A DNA stretch of 64,000 bases. Origin: Aquarana catesbeiana. Lineage: Eukaryota > Chordata > Amphibia > Anura > Ranidae. The notes beneath the pieces are model-generated. The model worked only from the letters and a program-made list of their open reading frames with translations. It made no database searches and was not told the DNA's origin. Made by a program: the position numbers and the translations under genes. Numbering within the stretch: the stretch's first letter is position 1; every line of letters starts with the position of its first letter. This document shows positions 56,075-64,000 of this stretch, piece after piece. Where the stretch lies: NCBI RefSeq assembly GCF_042186555.1, contig NC_133324.1, positions 225,187,145 to 225,251,144 on the forward strand, written 5' to 3'.

Positions 56075-59030
56075 TTGCCCCCCCCAAGGGGCAGCCTCCG
56101 GATGCCCTTTTGGGTGAATTTCTCTGGATGGGACCTTTTAAAAGATTGTAACAGATCTTCAGCATGAATATTATCCCCAGGTTCCCAAGAATTATCTTCG
56201 GGTCCAAACCCCTTCCATTTTATCAGGAATTGATTCCGATTACCTCTCCTCCTATGGTCCAAGATGGATTCCACCTCGAATTCCTCCTCGCCATCTACCA
56301 AAATTGGATCAGGAGGATCCGTACTTTGGCCTGGAAATGGATTGGCAATGGAAGGTCTGAGCAGAGACACATGGAACACCGGGTGAACCTTTAACGAATC
56401 AGGGAGTTCTAGTTCATAAGCCACCTCATTCATTTTCCATTTGACAGGGAATGGTCCTAAAAACTTGGGACCCAATTTTCTTGAAGGGCAGGCCAGCCTG
56501 AGATTTATTGTAGACATCCATACCTGGTCATCGGGTGCAAGTAACAGTTCACCTCGCCTTCTTTTATCGAAAGTTGTTTTATTGAATTCCTGGGTCCTGG
56601 TCATGGTCTCCTGCAAAACTTGATTATTGGAAGTAAAGAAATTCAATTTCTACTGAACTGCGGGTACTGAACATTCTGGAAGAGAATTAGGTAAAAATGA
56701 AGGGTGGAAGCCATAATTTGCAAAAAATGGAGTCTGTTTGATAGCGGAATGAATGGAATTGTTGTAGGCAAATTCAGCCAATGGAAGTACAGAAATCCAA
56801 TCATCTTGGGCAAAAGAAGAAAAACAGCGTAAGTATTGTTCAAGAGTTTGGTTTGTTCTCTCTGTTTGCCCATTAGTCTGGGGATGGTAGGCAGATGAAA
56901 ATGAAAGCTCAATGTTCAGTGTTTTGCATAGAGACTTCCAGAATCGGGAGGTAAACTGTACCCCCCGATCTGAAACAATATTGGCCGGCACCCCGTGGAG
57001 TCTGATGACTTCTTTAATGAACATTTGTGCCGTTTCTGTAGCTGAGGGGGTACCCTTCATTGGGAGAAAGTGGGCCATTTTTGATAGCCGATCCACTATT
57101 ACAAAGATCGTGGTGTAGCCCCCGGCCGGAGGTAGTTCAACAATAAAGTCTATGGATAACATTTTCCATGGCCTGTCTGGGACAGGCAATGGTCTTAGTA
57201 ATCCCCATGCCTTGGTTTTGTAACCCTTGTTCCTAATACAGGTGGTACAGGATTCTACAAATCTCTTACAATCCTCACGTAACTGAGGCCACCAGAAGGT
57301 ACGCTGTACCAAATCAGTGGTCTTAGCTACACCAAAATGCCCAGCCAGTGCATGATCATGACAGAGCTCCAATATAGGTACTCGTAGGGCTTCAGATATA
57401 AAAATCCTATTCTCCTGCCAAAATAACCCATCCTTAACTTGAAGTTCTGGCCCTACGGAAGATCCTAATCCCGCGGAAGCCTGCTTAATTTGAGAAAGCA
57501 GGTTCCCCTGAAGCAGGAGAAAATTCCTCAGGGACAGGATGGTGTCTGGAGGGGAAACTTCTTGGGTCTTGTGGAACATTCTGGATAGGGCATCGGGTTT
57601 AGTGTTCTTGGAGCCGGGGCAGTAAGTGACATGAAAAGAGAACCTGGAGAAAAAGAGAGCCCACCTGGCCAGTCGTGGCTTCAACTTCTTTGCAGATCTC
57701 AAATACTCCAGGTTCTTATGATCTGTAAAAATTAAGACTGGATGAGCGGCTCCTTCCAGAAGATAGCACCACTTCTCTAACGCTGATTTGATTGCCAACA
57801 ACTCTCTGTCTCCTACATCATAATTTCTCTCTGCCGTGGACAACTTACGAGAGAAGAAGGCCACCGGGTATAACAGTTCCCTTAGTTCCCTGTCTTTGGG
57901 ACAACACTGCCCCCACCGCAATTTCAGATGCGTCTACCTCAAGTACGAACGGCAGGGAGGAATCAGGATGTTTTAGTACAGAAGCAGAAGTAAAGAGGGT
58001 CTTGAGAGTCTCAAAGCCTTTTGGGCTTCAGCAGACCAGTGGAAGCGTGTTCCCTGTTTAGTTAACTGGGTGATGGGTGTAATAATAGCTAAGAACCCCT
58101 TAATAAATTTTTGGTAAAAATTGGCGAATCCAACGAATCGTTGGATTCCCTTTTTGTCTGTAGGAACTGGCCAATCTAGAATTGCAGTGATCTTTTGAGG
58201 GTCTATCTTAATGCCCTTACTAGAGATGATTAACCCCAAAAATTGAATACTTTCCTGTTCAAATTCACACTTCTCTGCCTTTGCATATAAGCCATGTTGT
58301 TGAAGCCGGCCCAACACACTTCTGACGTGCCTGCGATGAGATTCAAGGGAACAAGAGAAAATTAATATATCGTCTAGACAGACGATAACAAACAGATCTA
58401 GAAAGTCTCGCAAAACATCATTGATGAAATATTGGAAAGTAGCAGGGGCATTGCACAGACCGAAGGGCATCACCAGGTATTCGAAATGCCCATAGCGGGT
58501 ACAAAAGGCGGTCTTCCACTCGTCTCTGCCCCTGATACGGACCAAATTGTAGGCTCCGCGGAGGTCAAGCTTATTAAATATAATGGCAGTTCCAAGTCTT
58601 TGGAATAATTCTGGTACCAGAGGAAGAGGATAACGTTTTTTTACTGTAATTTTATTTAGTTCACGGTAATCCACGCATGACCTAAGAGTATTATCCTTCT
58701 TCTGTACAAAGAAGATGCCTGCACCTGCTGGAGACGTGGATGGGCGAATGAAGCCCTTCTTTAAGTTCTCATTGATATATTCCTTTAATGCCCCTTGTTC
58801 TACCTCAGTCAAAGGAAAAATCCTTCCGAATGGAATCTCTGCTCCGGGAAGTAACTCCATAGGACAGTCGTAGGCCCGGTGGGGAGGTAAGGCCTCTGCC
58901 CCCTGTTTACTGAACACATCTAGGAAGTCATGATAAGCTGCGGGAATGGATTGATGTAGGCTGGAATCTGTGTCTAGGCAGAGCAAGGTAGAGGCCTCCT
59001 GAACGTCCTGAAATCTGCAGATCTGAATCT
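55930..59030 (-). pseudogene. Pol of sushi copy 2 (RT, RNase H, integrase, chromodomain), broken
   Basis: RT at 59000-57990: CVDYRELNKITVKKRYP, PFGLCNAPATFQ and VCLDDILIFS, where the Tyr of the YLDD active site is Cys. The frame changes near 58000, and RNase H/integrase reopen at 57921-56650: DVGDRELLAIK, FTDHKNLEYL, ALAGHFGVAK with a CTTC zinc pair, IDFIVELPPAGG, VSDRGVQF and NGQTERTNQTLE. A stop at 56647-56649 precedes 55930-56646 with the GPY/F module (FLGPFPVKWKMNEVAYEL) and the chromodomain (EVESILDHRR...LIKWKGFGPEDNSWEP). The last codons run into the 3' LTR. Compared with copy 1 at least two frameshifts near 57930-58010, one near 59000 and one stop are lesions. Confidence 0.88.
56075..56088 (-). 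promoter_or_regulatory. Polypurine tract of sushi copy 2
   Basis: The minus strand reads ccttggggggggcaa directly upstream of the 3' LTR, in the same place and register as in copy 1. Confidence 0.8.
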
Positions 59031-60379
59031 GAAGAGGAAAAGGTAACCTCTCCTGTGGCCCAGTTGATGTCAGGGTTGTGAGCTTGCAACCAAGGCATGC
59101 CGAGGATTGTGGAGAACAAGGGTGAAGCGATGATATCCAAGCGTAGTAATTCTTGATGAGAGTTGAGTATAGAAACAGGTATACGAACAGTCTCTTGAGT
59201 GACAGGTCCGGATTTGATGGCGGTTCCATCAGCCAGATGGGCCTTAGGCAACAAGGGAATCTGATGTTTTGCAGCAAAAAGGGAGTCCATGAAACAGCTG
59301 CAAGCTCCAGAGTCAATAATGGCGGTTATTTGCAGAGTCTCTCCTGGGAGCTGTAACAGGATAGAGAGAGCAAGGTGAGTAGTGTTCTTGGCCAGAGGTG
59401 CAACATAGTCAGTGGACAGGGATAGGCACTTATGGAGCTTAAGAGGGCAGTTCCTGACATAGTGTCCAGGTTCCCCGCAGTACAGGCACAAATTATTCAT
59501 CCGACGACGTTGACGCTCCTCCTGGGTAAGAGAAGGCCGAAGGTCCCCCAACTGCATAGGCTCAGGTGGGTTAAACGTGGAAGTAGGTGGTGCTGGTGAA
59601 GTATGATTAGGAACTTTTGGAAGCACCCAGGTTGGGCGAGAAGGTCCCATAGCTCTCTCTGCCCTACGTTCCCTTAAGCGTTGATCGATCTGAATGGCTA
59701 GATCGATCAAAGCATTCAGAGTCTGTGGTATACCCACCCTGGCCAACTCATCCTTTAAAGAATCAGAAAGTCCCATTCGAAATTGATAGCGGAGAGCCGC
59801 ATCATTCCAGTTTGTATCTGCACTCCACCTTCTGAATTCAGCCACATAGTCCTCTGCTGCCCTGCGACCCTGTTGAAGGGTATACAAAGCAGTTTCTGCA
59901 GTCACAGAAAGCTGGGGGTCTTCATACAACTGGGCCAACGCGTCAAAGAAGGTGGTGAGGTTGGTCAGGGATACATCTTTTTGCTCCAAGAAGCGATGGG
60001 CCCAGGTTTGGGGGTCGCCTGTAAGTAGGGAAATCACATAGCCCACCTTGGTAGCCTCCAGGGAGAAGGTACGTGGCTGAAGAGCAAAGAATAGTTCGCA
60101 GGAATTGCGAAAGGCCCTGAATTTATGTCGATCTCCGGAGAATCGTTCAGGTGTCGGAACTCTGGGTTCTGGAGGGAGCATCACCACCGTTGAGGAAGGC
60201 CCAACTGAAGAAGCGGGAGCAGGAGGGACTCCCTGAGCCCCGGTAGGGTTAGACAGAGTTAATACCCATTCTTCCAGCTGGGTGTATCCTTGCTGCAGAT
60301 TTTTGACTGCTTCAGTCAATCCTGCAAGGTGTGCACATAGTTCCTCCATGGGAGAGGTTCCCTGCTCAGGCTCAGACAT
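58940..60379 (-). pseudogene. Gag and protease of sushi copy 2 in one frame
   Basis: MSEPEQGTSPMEELCAHLAG starts the same way as copy 1. Gag has PEPRVPTPERFSGDRHKFRAF, the capsid-like region QTWAHRFLEQ, LYEDPQ, AEDYVAEFRRWS, YQFRMGLSDSLKDELARVG and a zinc knuckle CLYCGEPGHYVRNCP that is complete. The protease follows without a break: IIDSGACSCFMD and ILGMPWLQAHNP. The frame is lost near 59000-59030 where the pol frame takes over. It shows that gag, protease and (by copy 1) pol are translated as one frame, as in Tf1. Confidence 0.88.
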
Positions 60380-60380
60380 G

Positions 60381-60390
60381 GCTGTCTGCT
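60381..60390 (-). promoter_or_regulatory. Putative self-priming primer-binding site, sushi copy 2
   Basis: The minus strand reads AGCAGACAGC, 2 nt inside the 5' LTR and directly before gag. It is the exact reverse complement of GCTGTCTGCT at 61198-61207 (and 55896-55905), about 31 bp past the LTR TATA-like box. Copy 1 has a different but equally complementary pair. Confidence 0.7.
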
Positions 60391-60392
60391 AC

Positions 60393-61322
60393 TGTCACCT
60401 ACCTGGTAGGTTTTGAGCCTGAAGTGCAGAGGGAGGCCTCCCCTATGGCTCCCACTCTTGTTCCTCTGGAATGGAGACAGAGGACACAGGAGTAAGGAGT
60501 GGTATGGGTGCCTGGCAGGATCAACAGTCACCAGAAGTTCAGGAGTGGTGGAAACCTCTGGAACCAGGAACTGAAGAGAAGACTGGAGACTGGAATGCAG
60601 ACTGAACCAGGAACCACAGCAGATAAGTAGGCAGTAACTGGAGTGCTGGACTGGAACCAGGAACAAGCAGCAGGTAACAGACTGGATACTGGAGCGCTGG
60701 ACTGGAACCAGGAACAAGCAGCAGGTAACAGACTGGATACTGGAGCGCTGGACTGGAACCAGGAACAAGCAGCAGGTAACAGATTGGATACTGGAGCGCT
60801 GGACTGGAACCAGGAACAAGCAGCAGGTAACAGACTGGATACTGGAGCGCTGGACTGGAACCAGGAACAAGCAGCAGGTAACAGACTGGATACTGGAGCG
60901 CTGGACTGGAACCAGGAACAAGCAGCAGGTAACAGACTGGATACAGGAACGCTGGACTGGAACCAGGAACAAGCAGCAGGTAACAGACTGGATACTGGTA
61001 TCAGGCAGAGGAATGGTCAAACAGGCCGGTGGTCGATATTGGGTGGACAGCAGAGGTACCAGGGATCAAACAGGAGAATGGTCAGGCAAGCCAAGGGGGT
61101 CAGATGCAGGCAGATAGCCGGATAGTCACAACAGGAAGCCAGGTCAGATAACAGAAGGGTTCAGATCAGGTCAGGTTTGGCACACAGAACGCTGTAGAGC
61201 AGACAGCGGAGATTGAGTGTGACAGGCAGGTTTAAATAGATTGAGTGTGACAGGCGCGGTAGTGCCCGTGGCTGTGTTCCAGTGCACCTGAAGCGCCGAT
61301 TACTGGCAGGATCTTCATGAAA
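60393..61322 (-). repeat. 5' LTR of sushi copy 2
   Basis: 930 bp, tgtcacctacctgg to cttcatgaaa. It carries seven 51-bp units (about 60640-60998), the TATA-like tttaaata at 61231-61238 and the proposed RNA start at 61208. Next to the TATA the CG-rich tract is lost and attgagtgtgacagg is duplicated (61211-61225 and 61239-61253), so the promoter region of this LTR is rearranged relative to the other LTR. Confidence 0.85.
60640..60998. repeat. 51-bp VNTR, seven units
   Basis: Markers 'ggactggaaccaggaac' start near 60648, 60699, 60750, 60801, 60852, 60903 and 60954, exactly 51 bp apart. One unit has agattgg and one gatacaggaacg; the others are nearly identical. Confidence 0.95.
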
Positions 61323-62039
61323 GGTCCATTCCTCCACAGTATCAAGGGACCAATAATAAATATAAAATGAACAACGTTGTGTTTAAAATCAGACGGTGGT
61401 GGGACAGCCTACCCCTCCCCCACCACCACCCCAGGGTGCTGATCAAAAGAATGAGTCTAATGGTATGCTGGACAGGATGATGTCCACCAGAGGGAGTACA
61501 GACCGGTAGTCAAGTATTCACGTGTGGGTAAAAAATGACCGGGTGAATATATGCACCCGTATCCCTATTGGGCGTATGGTAGTCCTCCCCGTCTGAGAGG
61601 GGATCGTTCAGACACACCGAATACAACTGCTGGTTATATAGTAATAATAAATGTAGTCCAAGTCCTGATCATGCAGTGGTATAATCAAGATGCCTGATAT
61701 CTCCTCCATAAGTGGTGATAACCGTATCCAGCAGATAACATCATGAACACTGATCATGCAAATCGACTCTAATATGGACACATGCAGCATAGGTAACACA
61801 GCAGTTCACAACCCCATCATGCATCTGAAATCGAAGCGCTAGTGTGGTGTGGGTGATAATCGTGATCACCCAGGGTGGTGAACATAAAGTATATGTAGTC
61901 CCCACCTCAGAGCTGATGTCCATGATGGACACTGCCACACTGCTTCCGTGCCAGGTAGCGCTATATAGCAGGGGGGTTGAGAGGTATGGGGGGTAAGAAC
62001 ACCATAACACAGGTTCAGTCCATAAACAATTCTTACCCC

Positions 62040-62190
62040 AGCTACCTTTGGGGTGAGGAGAGGGGTGGAGGGGAGAGACCCCCAGTGTCTAAGGCATCAA
62101 ATTGGGTTTACAGCACGAAACGCATCAACAATTCGATGCCGAGGCTGGGGGTCTCTCCCCTCCACCCCTCTCCTCACCCCAAAGGTAGCT
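62040..62190. repeat. Perfect 46-bp hairpin at the centre of the PLE-like element
   Basis: agctacctttggggtgagga at 62040 and its inverse ending 62190 form a 46-bp stem without mismatch around a 59-nt loop. The loop has its own short pair (ggcatc/gatgcc) and cacgaaacgcatc. Confidence 0.9.
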
Positions 62191-63042
62191 CTCTATCATT
62201 TGTTCCTAACTTTTGCTCCCTGATGTATGGACACTCTTGGCAGCAGCACTACTGTGGACGTTTGAAACACAAGCCCTCTAGTGGCCATCCACCCAGTGAG
62301 CACACAGCATACTAATGGCACATCTACCAGGAAGCCCCAGCTGATCCTCCTTGCCGGAAGTCACACGTGTGTTTGGATAGCAGCGGCACCTGAATCCACA
62401 CTTGTCGGTCGGGCGGAGGAACCTGGTCGGCTGCAATACAGAGCGTCTAGAGGGGTAAGAATTGTTTATGGATAGACCCTGTGTTACGGTGTTCTTACCC
62501 CCCATACCTCTCAACCCCCCTGCTATATAGCGCTACCTGGCATGGAAGCAGTGTGGCAGTGTCCATCACGGTCAACAGCTCTGAGGTGGGGACTACATAT
62601 ACTTTAAGTTCACCACCCCGGGCGATCACGATTATCACCCACACCACACTAGCGCTTCAATTTCAGATGCATGATGGGGTTATGAACTGCTGTGTTACCT
62701 ATGCTGCATATATTTATTATTGGTCCCTTGATACTGTGGAGGAACGGACCCCACTTCTGTGGACTTGATCCACAGACGTGGGATCCCTTACTCTGTGTTT
62801 ACATGCATATGTTTCAATAAAGTTTTTTTTTGTATTTTGATCCAATTACGTGGCAGCTTCTCCCTTTGTTGGCATTCTTGGGACCATCTTGGCCCCTAAA
62901 TCCCTCTTTTTTGTACTCTCTGTTTATTGCTACTTGGGAGGAAGCCCATCATATTGACGAACCGTTCAGATCTAACTTTACATTTTCTCACATGTGTTGA
63001 TTCAACCTAAAGGGTGTTTTTTTCCCCATTGACTGTAGGCAA

Positions 63043-63288
63043 GACACACTTGTCTTTGTATTCCTCACCTGGTTGCCACCACACACGCTTGACACTATCT
63101 GAACTAAATAAGTTTATCTTTATCTCATCAGACCACAGGACATGGTTCCAGTAATCCATGTCCTTAGTCTGCTTTTATTCAGCAAACTGTTTGCGGGCTT
63201 TCTTGTGCATCATCTTTAGAAGAGGCTTCCTTCTGGGACAACAGCCATGCAGACCAATTTGATGCAGTGTGCGGCGTATGGTCTGAGC
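63043..63288 (-). pseudogene. Tc1 transposase, central part
   Basis: On the minus strand the frames encode RRTLHQIGLHGCCPRRKP, then KMMHKKARKQFA, MDYWNHVLWSDEIKINLF with the first catalytic Asp, and VWWQPGEEYKDKC. One in-frame stop follows the KQFA segment. It matches the missing upstream part of the transposase at 54858-55167. The helix-turn-helix part beyond 63288 is cut off by the next insertion. Confidence 0.75.
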
Positions 63289-64000
63289 TAGGGTTCTCCC
63301 GATACCACTTTTTTAAGACCGAGTGCAAGTACAGATACCTTTTTTCAAGTACTCGCCGATACCGATTACCGATACTTTTTTTTAATGTCATGTGACAGTG
63401 GCACGTGTGTCAGTAGTTTTTTGTTTTTGTTTTTACAATTTTATTTTTTACAATGATTTTTTTTAATTATTTCTTACAATTTATTTTTTTTTTTTTTTTA
63501 ACAATGCTTTCTTTTTTTTTTTAAGTGGGGGGGAGTGGACAATGTCAGTGTGTTTTTTATTTTATTTTGTATTATTTTTTACAATTAATTTCTTTTTATT
63601 ATTTATTGCAATTCATTTTTTTATTATTATTAGCCCTGTTGGGGGGCTTTGGTAAGATATCTCACCTTTGAGACAGGGAAAGGGACTGAGGACACATGTT
63701 TCCCAGTTCCCTTCTCAGCAGCCTCATCTGCACTGAAAATGAATAGAGAGGAGACAGAGGCTCCTCTCCATTCATAAAGTGAAACATCGTAAACACAGGT
63801 TACGATGTTTCAGTTATGTGAATGGACAGAGTCAGTTATCACTGACTGTTCATTCGGAAAAGGAAGGAGCCAGATTTACTGGCTCCTGCCTCCGCTCTCC
63901 ATCCTGAAAGATCGAGGGAGCAGAGGAGAAGAACGGAGGGGGACAGCAGCACGGAGGGGGACACGGAGGAGAACAGAGGGGGACAGCAGAGCAGAGGAGA
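63289..64000. mobile_element. hAT-like repeat running off the window
   Basis: It starts tagggttctcccgatacca immediately after gtctgagc (63281-63288), inside Tc1 coding sequence. Repeated 'gccgataccgattaccgatac' words follow, then T-rich tracts and a block (gggggctttggtaagata...gagacagggaaagggactgagga) shared with 23020-23095. The last 100 bp are purine-rich (gaggagaa, gggggacagcag). No ORF. The right end and duplication are outside the window. Confidence 0.55.

Larger units (their letters stand above)
55329..61322 (-). mobile_element. Sushi/Tf1-group chromovirus, copy 2 (decayed)
   Basis: A second minus-strand element of the same group as copy 1 but a different family (gag and pol roughly two-thirds identical by eye, LTR unrelated over most of its length). 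Both LTRs, PPT, self-priming site and all domains remain, with frameshifts and a stop in pol. It lies in the left arm of the PLE-like element; the partner arm shows what the empty site looked like. The outer 35 bp of the left LTR are lost together with a few flank bases. Confidence 0.88.
55182..63028. mobile_element. PLE-like inverted-arm element hosting sushi copy 2
   Basis: Flanked by 14-bp perfect duplications TTGACTGTAGGCAA. The left arm (55182-55328, continuing 61323-62040) and the right arm (about 62455-62895) are inverse copies: ggccaagatggtcccaagaatgcc, catatgcatgtaaacacaga, and ggtagcgctatatagcagggg occur on both sides. The centre has a perfect 46-bp hairpin with GAAACGC in its loop. 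AATAAA near 62817 could end transcripts. There is no RT ORF. Long exact duplication and GAAACGC motif suggest a Penelope relative; that class is an inference. Confidence 0.5.
54527..63288 (-). mobile_element. Tc1-like transposon, split twice
   Basis: The left terminus is aatctcacaaaagtgagtgcacccctcacatt, next to the TA array. The transposase runs on the minus strand to 55167, is interrupted by a 7.8-kb insertion whose flanks are TTGACTGTAGGCAA (55168-55181 and 63029-63042), and resumes to 63288, where a further repeat is inserted. The far terminus is beyond the window or lost. Confidence 0.8.

Noticed and set aside
60643..61125. 160-codon repetitive ORF (DWNQEQAAGNRLDTG units)
   Set aside because: It is the 51-bp VNTR of the LTR read in one frame; the period is a multiple of three, so any phase without a stop stays open. 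The same holds for the antisense ORF at 60316-61020.
1..64000. Host protein gene, tRNA or rRNA
   Set aside because: No exon-like ORF outside mobile elements, no cloverleaf with A/B boxes and no rRNA-like conserved stretch was recognised by reading; a tRNAscan or protein search could overturn this.

Overview
This is non-coding, repeat-packed genomic DNA from a vertebrate, most likely a frog and probably a ranid. The evidence is the mix of transposons: L1 with two long ORFs, sushi-type chromoviruses, Penelope-like elements with a GIY-YIG endonuclease, Ac-like hAT, piggyBac with a Cys-rich tail, Tc1, and MITEs with 'gtacacacggtcgg' ends that I recall as abundant in ranid genomes. The host assignment is inference. 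I found no host protein gene, tRNA or rRNA gene; every long ORF belongs to a mobile element.

Layout. 1-4.8 kb: MITEs, a Tc1 copy (697-2990) interrupted by a 434-bp PIF/Harbinger-type MITE and a TTAA-flanked MITE, then a CR1/L2-like LINE tail interrupted by a hAT MITE and another TTAA MITE. 7.3-19.6 kb: a full-length L1 (ORF1, ORF2, 3' UTR, poly-A signal) whose ORF2 is split by a minus-strand sushi/Tf1-group LTR retrotransposon (11645-17506, TSD CCAGC). 20.0-21.4 kb: a Tc1 with intact TA-flanked ends and a deleted transposase. 22.7-36.0 kb: nested elements: an outer hAT-like repeat, inside it a Penelope-like element (PLE) (23391-35773), inside that an Ac-like hAT (25258-33149) with a dead transposase and two tandem arrays, and inside the hAT a smaller PLE-like piece. 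36.6-47.9 kb: MITEs, a 1.8-kb fold-back hAT derivative and a 0.9-kb PLE-like inverted element in otherwise plain sequence. 48.0-52 kb: remains of a piggyBac element carrying two more Harbinger-type MITEs. 54.5-64 kb: a third Tc1 interrupted by a PLE-like inverted-repeat element (55182-63028), which itself holds a second, decayed sushi-type retrotransposon; another hAT-like repeat enters the Tc1 at 63289 and runs off the window.

Most of the insertions can be ordered because target duplications survive. The strongest molecular observation is that both sushi-type elements carry, 2 nt inside the 5' LTR boundary, a 9-10 nt block that is the reverse complement of the sequence about 30 bp downstream of the LTR TATA box. 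The paired blocks differ between the two copies in a compensating way. That is what Tf1-style self-primed reverse transcription requires. A second point is that the L1 ORF2 and the PLE reading frame are each in register across the element that split them, so those insertions entered frames that were open at the junction.
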